Shown: positions 1 through 8,700, counted from the first letter of the stretch. The stretch is DNA of 11,548 bases from JABWBR01 sp036741235 (GCA_036741235.1 DAINSQ010000147.1:1-11548), one strand, 5' to 3'. Notes: generated by a model from the letters alone, not told the origin. Numbers and translations are program-made.

Positions 1-16
1 CATTAGTATGAAGATT

Positions 17-54
17 AAAAAAGCCGCTTCCCGCAGTTGCAGGAAGCGGCTTTT
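17..54 (-). terminator. Intrinsic terminator of the broken T9SS gene
   Basis: A perfect 9-bp GC-rich stem (gccgcttcc at 23-31 pairing with ggaagcggc at 42-50) is extended by four A-T pairs and closes a 10-nt loop. Read on the minus strand, the hairpin begins 4 nt after the TAA stop of the upstream gene and is followed by six consecutive T (positions 22-17). This is the textbook layout of a Rho-independent terminator. The A run on the other side could also serve a plus-strand transcript, but no plus-strand gene ends here. Confidence 0.88.
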
Positions 55-57
55 CAT

Positions 58-1543
58 TTATTTAATGATTACCAATTTTTGAATGCGTACAGGAAAATCG
101 TCAACCAATAATCTGACGGCGTAAATACCAGGCAGCAATCGGGAATCAGCAAGTTGGATCTCTCCTTTGAAATCAGATACGGGCAACAATATGATGGTTT
201 TACCCTCTATGTCCGTAATGTCAATTGCGGCACGAATTGTTTCCAAGTCAAGCGTATACTTTATCGTGACTTGACCGGAAGCAGGATTAGGCAATATGAC
301 AAGGTTGTTGGAAGTGACTTTGGGCACGGGGGCTGGTAGTGCAATACCTGCATCCGAACGGCTCAAAGGAGCATTGCCGCCCGCAGGTAAAACAACAGGC
401 GGATACCACTGGATACCGCCGGCGTAATTGATCATAGCTTTTGCCTGAATGAGGGCTTTGCCTGTTCGGGTTGTAATCATGTCTACAACTACTGCCAGGC
501 TGTCCTGAATGGCTTGTTTTAAGTCGCCGCCATTATATGATACAAAAAGCTCGGCGCCTCCGTCGTTTGACTCTACATCATCCGAAGATGCGTAAATGGT
601 ATTGGGATTTGAAGGGTGAAAGACCAATTCCCGGAACGGTAAATTATCGTCATTTAATTCAAACACATTGGTAAAAGTAGCGCCCGCATCTGTTGATTTC
701 CAGATTACATCTCCACAGATAGCGAAAACTATGTGGTTCATAGTGGGATGAATTTTAACATCCAGACAAGTAATGCGCTTATTGTTGTCGTCCAACAAGT
801 TGGGGTCGTAGATAAGTCCGCTTCGCTGCCAGGTGGCCCCTCCGTCGCTTGTTTTGATGATGCCCAAACCATAGCCGAAACCCGGCAAATGCGGCGTTAG
901 CGCCGATGCCACGTATATTTCTTGTGGATTGGAGGGGTTGATGTCAAAAGAAGTGACGCCCAAAGTTGGCAAATTGGAATTATCCGTCAAATTGACCCAG
1001 GTCACTTGATCCGGCGTGTTATTAGCATTTTTGGTAACCCAAAGACCCGATGAACCGGTACCCAGATAAATGGTATTATGAGTAGCGTCGCCGGTTTTAA
1101 ACATAACTTTTTACACCACGCCGACACCGCCGGCCCAACCCTGATTTATGAAATTGGTGCCTGGTGTTTGGCTTGGGCCGATACTTGTCCATTTTGACGC
1201 AAAGCCCGAAGAATGGTCGCAAACTTCTTGAGGAGACAGGTCGAAAAGTGCCGAAAGCGCATTAAAGGCCGGCTTGAAGCTGCCCGGCTCTTGCGATGTG
1301 CCTACTCTGCTTTCCCAAAATGTAACCCAACGGCTATAATCTTTATACCCGGGTGCGGAGGGGTTGTTAAAAAAAAAAAGAATCGGCTTGCTGCACAACT
1401 GTATAAAAGTCAGCATTGATATTGCGGACGTTCAGTTGCCAATCATTGGGCGGATATGGCGGTGGATTCTGGGCGTGAAGAGCAGTTAATAAGAGTGGTA
1501 TGGCTAATAAGCACAGGGATGTAATTTTTTTACACATAACCAT
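58..1543 (-). pseudogene. Broken gene for secreted BNR/sortilin-like T9SS protein
   Basis: Three minus-strand pieces form one gene. Piece 1 (1543-1367) starts MVMCKKITSLCLLAI, a signal peptide probably cut after ALHA, and stops at a TAA inside an 11-T run. Removing one T joins ...QQADSFFF to NNPSAPGYKDYSRW, the N-terminal pattern of secreted Bacteroidota sialidase/VPS10-like proteins. Piece 2 (about 1366-1111) ends at an in-frame TAA. Piece 3 (58-1104), in the same frame, holds BNR-type Asp-box motifs (TSDGGATW, STDAGATF, VSYNGG) and a C-terminal T9SS type A sorting domain (about its last 80 residues, from LVILPNPASG to VIIK). Repaired, the product would be about 494 aa. Such proteins are often much longer (recollection), and the propeller stops abruptly near position 525, so an internal deletion or fusion to another T9SS tail is likely. 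The intact protein would be secreted or surface-attached, possibly binding or cleaving glycans or proteins. A terminator follows at once. Phase variation or sequencing error remains possible for the homopolymer lesion. Confidence 0.8.
1369..1379 (-). repeat. 11-nt homopolymer (T11 in the coding strand)
   Basis: A run of 11 A on the plus strand (11 T in the coding strand) lies about 55 codons into the broken T9SS gene. With 11 T the frame ends in TAA immediately after the run. With 10 T the reading frame continues as SFFFNNPSAPGYK, matching the expected protein. The run is thus both the site of the frameshift and a slippage-prone tract. Confidence 0.85.
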
Positions 1544-1639
1544 TATTTTTATGTTAACTAATATGATGTAACAGTATCTATCGCGTAATAAAAAACAAGC
1601 CTGAAGCAGATGCTACCTATGTAAGATTTTATAAACGTC

Positions 1640-1671
1640 TAAATATACAAAATAAGATACAAATCTTCAAG
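1640..1671 (-). promoter_or_regulatory. Candidate Bacteroidota promoter of the broken T9SS gene
   Basis: On the minus strand, CTTG (1671-1668) is followed after 20 nt by TATATTTA (1647-1640). This resembles the Bacteroidota -33 TTTG / -7 TAnnTTTG promoter with its usual spacing, with one mismatch in each box. It would give a leader of roughly 90 nt before the ATG at 1543. The surrounding sequence (about 1550-1680) is AT-rich, as expected of a promoter region. The support is motif resemblance only. Confidence 0.35.
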
Positions 1672-1785
1672 TTTTTTGCATAATTTTCCAGGATTATGCT
1701 CACAGCTATCGGCGGATTAGAGTCCTTGCGTTGGGCCTTATCGGAATTTGGCGGAAAATACTGTAAACATTAGCAGAAAAACAAC

Positions 1786-4173
1786 TCAACGGATTTCCAC
1801 GAGCGTAATCCCATCGCCGCCGAGTTCGGGCTCGGGGTGGCGGATGGCCATGTCTACCTGGTATTCGCGGAGTTTGGCGCGCACGGCTTTGCGCAAAACG
1901 CCGTCGCCTTTGCCGTGCAGGATGCGGAGGTTGGTTGTGCCGGTCATGAGGGCCTGATCGACAAAAGCTTCCACGATTCGCAGGGCTTCTTCCATGCGCA
2001 TGCCGCGGATGTCGAGTTTGGGCTGGAAGGAGGCGGCCTGGTCGATGTCGGTCTGGATGCTTCGCCCGGCCTGCACGTCGAGCGGAGAATTGGCGTGCTG
2101 GAGGTCGCGCAGGTGGATGGTCATACGCATATCGCCCACCTGCACCATGGCTTTTTGCTTGGATATGGAGAGTACCCGGCCGGTAGCGCCGCCGGTTTTG
2201 AGCTTGACGAAATCGTTTTCTTTGATGGGTTTTGCGGGTGTTGAACTTGTTTCAGGCTGGTGGTAAATGGCTTCTTTGAGCGATACGACCTCCTCGACGA
2301 GTTGTTGTTTTTCTTCTTTGACTTTGGCCGCTACTTCTTTGGCGCGTTCCAGGTTCATTTGCTCCCGGATTTCGCGGATCATGCGTTCGAGTTCCTTGTT
2401 TTGCTGTGCGCTGAGTTGCAGGGCTTGTTCCTTGCTTTCGAGTTTGAATTTTTTGCGGCGGTATTCGAGGTCTTTGTGCAGTTGGTCATAATTGGCGATG
2501 AGCTTTTCCAGCATTTTTTCCTGTTCGGTAAGGTAGCGCAGCTTTTCTTCCACCTCCTGTTTTTCGCGTTGCAGGTCGATGAGCAGTTCGTCCACTGCCT
2601 TTTCGTTTTTGCCGATGCGCTGCCGGGCGTATTGGAGCACATTTTTGCCCAGGTTGGTTTTTTCGGCAATTTCAAAGGCGTAGGAGCTGCCGGGGCGCCC
2701 TACTTTTAGTTCGTAGGTGGGAGAAAGGCTTTCTTTATTAAAAAGCATAGAGCCGTTGACCAGTCCCCTGTTTTTAAAAGCAAAAATCTTGAGGTTGGAA
2801 TAGTGGGTGGTGATTACCCCAAAAACGCCTTTGTTGTTGAGTTCTTTGAGGATAGCCTCGGCGATGGCGCCGCCGATCTTGGGGTCGGTACCCGAGCCGA
2901 ATTCGTCGATGAGTACGAGCGTGCGTTTGTCCGACTTTTCGAGGAAAATTTTGGCGTTGGCCAACCTGGAGCTATAGGTACTCAGGTCGTCTTCGAGCGA
3001 CTGCTGGTCGCCGATGTCGGCAAACAAGTGCTGGAAAATGCCCATCTCGGAATTGGGGTCAACAGATACGAGCAGGCCGCATTGGAGCATCAGTTGCAGC
3101 AACCCCACCGATTTCATGGTCACCGATTTGCCGCCCGCGTTGGGGCCGCTGAGCACCAGGATGCGGTTGTCGTGCAAGAGGGTGAGGTTGAAAGGGATGG
3201 TGGCCCTGCCGAGGTTTTTATTTTTTAAATACAACAAAGGGTGAAAACCCCGGATGATACCTAATCGGGGTTTGTCGGCCAACACGGGTTTATAGCCGCC
3301 GATCTGCACGGCCAATCTGGCTTTAGCCTGGATGACGTCGAAAGTAACCAGAATATCCTGGTACAGCTTGATAAAATGGGCATAAGGCCGGATGGCGGCG
3401 CTGAGTTCTTTGAGGATGCGGTATATTTCGCGGCGTTCTTCGGTTTCGAGGTCGAAAATATCGTTGTTGATATCGATGATCGGCTCGGGTTCGATAAAGG
3501 CGGTTTTGCCGGTCGTCGATTCGTCGTGGATGATACCCCTGATCTTGCGCTTGTGTTCGGAGGGTACGCTGAGTACGCGGCGGCCGTTGCGGAAGCTCTC
3601 CACATTGTCGCTCAGCCAGCCTTTGTTGCGATATTCGTTAATGATGATCCGAAATTGCTTGTCGAGCTCGCGGTGTTTATTGGCAATTTCCTTTTTAATT
3701 TTCAGCAATTGCGGCGAGGCGTCGGGTTTGATGTTGCCATCGGCGTCGATGACCTTTTCGATGGCCTGGATGAGCGACTCTTCAAAAGAGATGGGCCTGA
3801 TCAGTCCGTAAAGGCTGGGGTAGGCCGCCTGCCTGCCGGTGTTGAAAAAGCGGAATATTTCGCGCACCAGCAGCAGAATAGTATTGATACGCTTGAAAGC
3901 CTCCTCCGGCAGTACATACCCCTCGATTTCCAGCGGTTTGATATCTTCGCTGATATCCTGGTATTGGCTGATCGGAAATTTGTCGTTTTTTTCGATGGTG
4001 AGTTTATACGCGCTGACTTCGTCGAGCAGTTTTTCGATGTAGGCCAGGTCGGTATGGGGTTTGATACGCCTCACCGCCTCAATGCCGAGTTCGCCAAGGC
4101 ATTGTTTTTCAATCAATTCTATTATTTTATCAAATTCCAGCTTCTCGTATAAATCTCTGGGCTCGAGTTCCAT
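1786..4173 (-). CDS. mutS2: MutS2 family ATPase/nuclease
   Basis: This 795-aa protein has the full MutS2 architecture and typical length. The N-terminal core/lever region occupies about residues 1-320, without the mismatch-recognition domain of MutS1. The ABC-type ATPase has a Walker A at 343-350 (GPNAGGKS), an ST signature loop near 395-405 (DDLSTYSS), a Walker B at 419-431 (LVLIDEFGSGTDP) and an H-loop TTHY at 455-458. A charged coiled coil runs over about 520-640, followed by a small KOW-like segment at about 651-690. The C-terminal Smr nuclease domain (about 719-795) has LDIRG and HGKGDGVLR. Known roles of the family are processing of branched DNA, limiting homologous recombination, and in some bacteria rescue of collided ribosomes; which applies here cannot be read from sequence. 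The ATG at 4173 fits family N-termini and lies about 20 nt downstream of a good -7 element. It is divergent from aroC. No hairpin terminator is visible after the stop. Confidence 0.96.
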   Translation of the reverse strand: MELEPRDLYEKLEFDKIIELIEKQCLGELGIEAVRRIKPHTDLAYIEKLLDEVSAYKLTIEKNDKFPISQYQDISEDIKPLEIEGYVLPEEAFKRINTILLLVREIFRFFNTGRQAAYPSLYGLIRPISFEESLIQAIEKVIDADGNIKPDASPQLLKIKKEIANKHRELDKQFRIIINEYRNKGWLSDNVESFRNGRRVLSVPSEHKRKIRGIIHDESTTGKTAFIEPEPIIDINNDIFDLETEERREIYRILKELSAAIRPYAHFIKLYQDILVTFDVIQAKARLAVQIGGYKPVLADKPRLGIIRGFHPLLYLKNKNLGRATIPFNLTLLHDNRILVLSGPNAGGKSVTMKSVGLLQLMLQCGLLVSVDPNSEMGIFQHLFADIGDQQSLEDDLSTYSSRLANAKIFLEKSDKRTLVLIDEFGSGTDPKIGGAIAEAILKELNNKGVFGVITTHYSNLKIFAFKNRGLVNGSMLFNKESLSPTYELKVGRPGSSYAFEIAEKTNLGKNVLQYARQRIGKNEKAVDELLIDLQREKQEVEEKLRYLTEQEKMLEKLIANYDQLHKDLEYRRKKFKLESKEQALQLSAQQNKELERMIREIREQMNLERAKEVAAKVKEEKQQLVEEVVSLKEAIYHQPETSSTPAKPIKENDFVKLKTGGATGRVLSISKQKAMVQVGDMRMTIHLRDLQHANSPLDVQAGRSIQTDIDQAASFQPKLDIRGMRMEEALRIVEAFVDQALMTGTTNLRILHGKGDGVLRKAVRAKLREYQVDMAIRHPEPELGGDGITLVEIR

Positions 4174-4195
4174 GTTGTGCTTTTAAATGCGCCTT

Positions 4196-4204
4196 GCAAA
4201 AATA
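4196..4204 (-). promoter_or_regulatory. Candidate -7 promoter element of mutS2
   Basis: The minus strand reads TATTTTTGC here, a perfect match to the Bacteroidota -7 consensus TAnnTTTG followed by C. It lies 23 nt upstream of the mutS2 ATG, so the leader would be short. I do not see a convincing TTTG -33 box at the usual 19-21 nt spacing; a TTG lies closer (13 nt). Confidence 0.5.
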
Positions 4205-4267
4205 CGCGTTAATTAAACAATTATAGACCCGGGGAGTTCCATTGATGGGGAAAAAATACATCTTTGT

Positions 4268-4490
4268 GAAAGTTGATGAGAGGTTATGAAAGTTGATGAG
4301 AGGTTATGAGGGTTGATGAGGGTTGATGAGGGTTGATGAGGGTTGATGAGGGTTGATGAGGGTTGATTGATACCCCTTCATAACCCCTCATGACCCCTCA
4401 TAACCCTTCATAACCCCTCATAACCCCTTCATAACCCCTCATAACCCCTCATAACCCCTCATAACCCCTCATAACCCCTCATAACCCTTT
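4268..4490. repeat. Two-armed 10-bp minisatellite (inverted, G-rich/C-rich arms)
   Basis: The left arm (4268-4367) opens with two identical 20-mers (GAAAGTTGATGAGAGGTTAT at 4268 and 4288), followed by five exact copies of GGTTGATGAG (4311-4360) and a partial copy. After a pivot near 4368-4372 the right arm (4371-4490) holds about eleven copies of TAACCCCTCA with small variations: one TACCCC, one TGACCCC, one CCC copy, and one 11-nt copy at 4421, then a partial copy. The reverse complement of the left unit (AACCCTCATC) differs from the right unit (AACCCCTCAT) mainly by one C, so the arms form a long imperfect inverted repeat. GGG runs occur on the plus strand at 4310, 4320, 4330, 4340, 4350 and 4360. 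CCCC or CCC runs recur about every 10 nt from 4373 to 4487. The array ends 5 nt before the aroC ATG and fills most of the mutS2/aroC intergenic space. Confidence 0.95.
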
Positions 4491-4495
4491 CAACT

Positions 4496-5743
4496 ATGGC
4501 AGGCAACATCTTTGGACACACCTTCCGTATCACCACCTTCGGCGAATCGCACGGGCCGGCCATCGGGGTCGTCATTGACGGCTGCCCGGCCGGACTGGTC
4601 ATAGACGAAGCCTTCATTCAATCGGAGCTCGACCGGCGCAGGCCCGGGCAATCGGCTATAGTAACCCAGCGAAAGGAAGAAGACCGGGTTCAAATCCTGT
4701 CAGGCGTATTCGAAGGCCTCAGCACCGGTATGCCGATAGCCATGGTAATTTACAACGCCGACGCCCGCTCGAAAGACTACAGCCATATTGCCGATAAATT
4801 CCGGCCTTCGCATGCCGACTACACCTACCAGGTCAAATACGGTTTTCGCGACTATCGCGGCGGCGGGCGCTCCAGCGCGCGGGAGACGGCGGCGCGGGTG
4901 GCGGCAGGGGCAGTAGCCAAGTTAATATTGCGCAAAGCAGGCATTAACATACAGGCCTATGTGAGCCAGGTGGGACATTTGAAACTGGAACAGCCCTACA
5001 CGGCGCTCGACCTGTCGCTCACCGAAACCAACGAAGTGCGTTGCCCCGACCCGGTGATGGCCGCACAAATGATAGAACTCATCAAAGCCGTTCGCAAAGA
5101 CGGCGACACCATCGGCGGGGTGGTGAACTGCGTGATCACGGGTTGCCCCGCCGGCCTCGGCGAACCGGTATTCGACAAGCTGCACGCCGACCTGGGCAAG
5201 GCTATCCTCAGCATTAATGCCTGCAAAGGATTCGAATACGGCTCGGGTTTTGAAGGCGCCGCTATGCGCGGCTCGCAACACAACGACCTGTTTTACAACG
5301 ACGAAGGCCGCATCCGCACGACGACCAACTATTCCGGCGGCATCCAGGGCGGCATTTCGAATGGCATGGATATTTATTTCAGAGCGGCATTTAAACCGGT
5401 GGCGACGATTATCCCACCACAGGCTTCGGTGGATATGGAAGGAAATGAAACGATGGTAGAAGGCCGCGGCCGCCACGATCCCTGTGTAGTACCCCGCGCT
5501 GTGTCGATTGTAGAGGCGATGGCCCTTCCCCGGTTTCTCCCCCCGCGCTTTGCTTTTTTTTTGGCTGTTGGCCGGGGGGGTGCTGTCTTTTTTTGTGGGG
5601 TGGTCCTTTGGGGCTCTGGGCCAGAGGGGGTGATGTTTCTCTCCCTTCTTATTCCACTATCCATTTCCAGCTCAAAGGCGAAAAACCGGGTATATCGAGG
5701 ACAAGCCAGTACAAACCGGTGGGAAGTTGGGCTGTTTGTATAG
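4496..5743 (+). CDS. aroC: Chorismate synthase with aberrant 3' end
   Basis: AroC converts 5-enolpyruvylshikimate-3-phosphate to chorismate, the last step of the shikimate pathway, using reduced FMN. The family motifs appear in order: FGESHG at 15-20 (with H19), FRPSHADYTY at about 102-111 (with H106, the second conserved His), RSSARETAARVAAGA at 125-139, SGGIQGGISNG at 280-290, GRHDPC at 325-330 and VPRAVSIVEAM at 332-342. Family members usually read VPRAVPIVEAM, so one conserved Pro is Ser here. After Ala343 similarity stops. The remaining 72 codons give a low-complexity hydrophobic tail (PRFLPPRFAFFLAV...) with no AroC character and run about 95 nt antisense into the convergent gene. The native end should fall a few tens of residues after position 343. 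The true 3' end is therefore lost, by real mutation or by sequence error. The ATG directly follows the minisatellite and no Shine-Dalgarno is visible. A weak promoter-like TACATCTTTG lies at 4257-4266, before the array. Confidence 0.9.
   Translation: MAGNIFGHTFRITTFGESHGPAIGVVIDGCPAGLVIDEAFIQSELDRRRPGQSAIVTQRKEEDRVQILSGVFEGLSTGMPIAMVIYNADARSKDYSHIADKFRPSHADYTYQVKYGFRDYRGGGRSSARETAARVAAGAVAKLILRKAGINIQAYVSQVGHLKLEQPYTALDLSLTETNEVRCPDPVMAAQMIELIKAVRKDGDTIGGVVNCVITGCPAGLGEPVFDKLHADLGKAILSINACKGFEYGSGFEGAAMRGSQHNDLFYNDEGRIRTTTNYSGGIQGGISNGMDIYFRAAFKPVATIIPPQASVDMEGNETMVEGRGRHDPCVVPRAVSIVEAMALPRFLPPRFAFFLAVGRGGAVFFCGVVLWGSGPEGVMFLSLLIPLSISSSKAKNRVYRGQASTNRWEVGLFV
5520..5622. other. 103-nt adenine-free, homopolymer-rich tract
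   Basis: From 5520 to 5622 the plus strand contains no A at all. It has runs of six C (5539-5544), nine T (5554-5562), seven G (5574-5580) and seven T (5588-5594). It begins exactly where the aroC protein stops resembling its family and ends shortly before the stop of the convergent beta-helix gene. A small palindrome (ctctgggccagag, 5614-5626) lies at its edge but lacks a T tract. I see no gene in it. It may be a corrupted assembly segment, or real low-complexity DNA that replaced the aroC end. Confidence 0.85.
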
Positions 5744-8700
5744 GGGTAAGACCCTGTCGGCCTGCCGCTTGCCAGTCGGATTCCCATAGCAATTGCCCCG
5801 AACTGTGATACAGGCGTAGTCGGCCTTCCCATGCGGGGTTACTGACATCGTATTTTAGGAAGGCCGGAACGCCGGCAGCGGCGGGGTTGGGTAGCAGCGT
5901 AAAACTGCCTGCTTGATTTAGCTCGCGACGGGAAGTGATTGCGCCCACAATAAAATCATAGAACGCCTCGCACCCGTTAGCATCCGTAAGGGTAAGCGAA
6001 TACGGGCCTGCGGGCAATTGTGAAATAAACAAAGTCGTATCGTCGGTGCTCCACAAAACAGAATAAGGCGGCGTGCCGCCCATAGCTGTATTGATAGCGA
6101 TGTTGCCGTCGGCGGATTGGGGTGTTGTGGCATTCGTTATGGTATAGTCAATATCCAGTGGTAGCGGCTCGGCGATTGTTACGGTGGCGGTATCGGTGCA
6201 GCCTGCAGCGTCAGTAAGCGTAAAGGCATAGTTGCCGGCGCTGAGGCCGGTATTCCCTGTGCCGCTACCCGATTGGTTTTGCCAGGCGTATGAAATGGGG
6301 TCGTCGCCGGTGCTCGTAAAATAGGCGGCGCCGTCATTGCCTTCGGGGCAGGTGACATTTGCTGTTTCGGCGAGTGCGGTTTGCCAGGAGGCCGGGCGTT
6401 CGTAGGCGCCGATGTCGACGGTGGATTGTTGGATGCGGGGCATACCCGACAAATCAGTGAAGATACCGAGGCTGTCGAGCGGATAGTTTAAGCCCATATC
6501 AATAAGCGGCGAACAAGCGGCCAGGCGAAAATCACCGAGAAGCGTATCTACAAACTGTGGATACACATCAAAAATATTGCCGTCCGGACAAGCCTCTTCA
6601 CCCCCCGGTAAATCACAGGCTGGAACGCTAATAGCACAATTTTCAAGCGTATAACCGTATAATACAGCATTAAGTCCATTTTCAAGCAGGTGTTCCAGCG
6701 GAGTACCAGGCTCCCATAAAATAGAATTTTGCAGGCGCATTTTGATGTAAAAAGTAGAATCATTGAAGTTAGTAGACCAATATTTTAGAATGGGATGAGG
6801 TCCGTTTTTGAAAAAAGTACAATTGTAAACATCAACGTCAAAAGCGCCCGGAGGGCCGGTAGAATAAAATAATGCGCCGGTATTATTTGCAAATAAGGTA
6901 TTAGAGATAGTTGATTGGTGTTTCATTGGAGAACCGGCATATCCGTTAACGCTGATGGCGCCGGAAACCTGGCCTGAGGCCGTGTTATGGGTAAAGGTGC
7001 ATCTATCAATATTAAGATCAATATGACTACCATCATTTTGTAAAATATCAATTCCTCCGCCATAACCAAACGCATCATTATTAGAAAAGATACATTCATA
7101 AAAAGCTGCCGACAATGTATCAACCGTATTGCCAATCGCAACTGCCCCTCCGGAATTTTTTTTTGATGTATTTTGGAAAAATGAACAATTTGAGAACATT
7201 ATTATAAACGGTTCAAGATTATTAACGTCAGAGCCAGCCTGGATAATTTGAACAGCTCCGGGGCCATCCCCTTCATTTTGTGTGAAGGAGGAAGATATAA
7301 ATTGAATAGCGCCTCTTCCGCAGTAAGAAGTAATAAAACAGGCGCCTCCATCAGCCTCTGTAATGTTTTTCTGAAAATTACAAGCTACGATTGTAATATC
7401 TCCACAGATATCATCCATGTATAAGGCTCCACCAAGTCCGTCGCTTGCATTTTCAACAAACAAGCAATTTTCAAGTGAAAAAGGTCTATCCACTGAAGCG
7501 TTTCCCCATTTGTAGATTCCCCCACCAGCTAGTATTGCATAGTTTTTTTTGAAAACACAGTTTCGAATAATTGGATTGGTCTGGGTTTCATTTACGCCAT
7601 GACAGTGAATGCCTCCCCCGTTGCGTGCCGTATTATACTCAAAAGTACAATTGATAATACTTGGTGTGGAAGCTAGGTTATCAGCATTGGTATATACAAA
7701 CAAGCCACCTCCGCTTTGTTCATAAGCATTATTAATATTATTGCCGACGGCGTATCCTTTTGTGATGACAAAACCATCAAGCAGCGCAGTAGAATCAACA
7801 GAAGCAGCAGTAACGACATGATAGGAATTATCAGTACTATCGTCGATTATACCAATATCTCCGCTCAAAATGCTGCGATATTGCTCCCAATTGCGTTGTT
7901 CAAGGCTGGTTTCGGTGGCATTAAAGCCGCCGTATATCGCTACGCCGTTTTTTAAAGCGAAGGAAGCGCTCCGCAGGGTTGCTGCCGGTTTATAGATACC
8001 TTCCGCCACCCATATAGAATCGCCAGGGTTGGCATTGTACAGGGCTACTTGAAGATCGGTAAATGCATTTTCCCAGGAAGTGCCGTTGTTGAGGCCGTTC
8101 ACGGCGTCTTTGTCTACGTACAACCTGGTTGGGCTGTCGGTAGGAAAACAGGTTTCAGGAAAAGGGTCGAAATACCAATCCTGAGCATAAGAAAACAACA
8201 ATACTGAATTCGACCAAACACAGGTTAGTCTGTTTATAGCCTCACAAAAACCATTATTACCACCATTTGCTGAGCAGCTGAGGTAATAAAAAGGGTGCCA
8301 AATGTCGCCAATGCCTTCTACCCAAATGGGCAGCGCGCCCCATGTCTGAGGGGGGAATCCGGGACTGTTATATTGCGTGCTGAGTTGAATTATTTTTCTC
8401 TGTTTGCCTCCTATGAGCCTTTCATTGACGGCTAATACTACAAAAGGGTTAACCAGAATGATTCCGGGGGAAAAAAGTGTGGTAGGCAACATAAGGGTAT
8501 CTCCAACTTCTACTGAAAAATCGTAAAGCAAATATTCTGGTCCAAGCTCCCCGGAAGAAAGGAAGGGTCGAATAAAAGCCTTTGAATTCTCCACCCGGTA
8601 ATAACCCCTGAATGTTGTGTCGGGGTCTTCGATATCGATGCTATATAGGGAATGCCAGTTGTGATCGCCCATTATAGTATCTGCGCCGGTATAAAAGTGA

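Noticed and set aside
1..3. Start codon of another minus-strand gene (ATG at 3-1)
   Set aside because: It lies directly after a terminator at the window edge and only one codon is visible, so nothing supports it.
2260..2709. Long plus-strand frames opposite mutS2 (also 3376-4152) and opposite the SPFH gene (9413-10195)
   Set aside because: These are antisense shadows of well-supported genes, with compositions (F/V/D-rich) typical of reverse-frame translation.
4268..4490. CRISPR array
   Set aside because: The units are 10 bp and directly abut with no unique spacers, they invert in the middle, and there are no cas genes nearby.
5520..5622. Variable repeat of a diversity-generating retroelement, suggested by adenine depletion at a gene's 3' end
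   Set aside because: No reverse transcriptase, template repeat or C-type-lectin-like target is present, and complete absence of A with homopolymers is not the pattern of adenine mutagenesis.
5614..5626. Terminator hairpin for aroC or the beta-helix gene
   Set aside because: The palindrome is only 6 bp per arm with a 1-nt loop and lacks a T tract on either strand.
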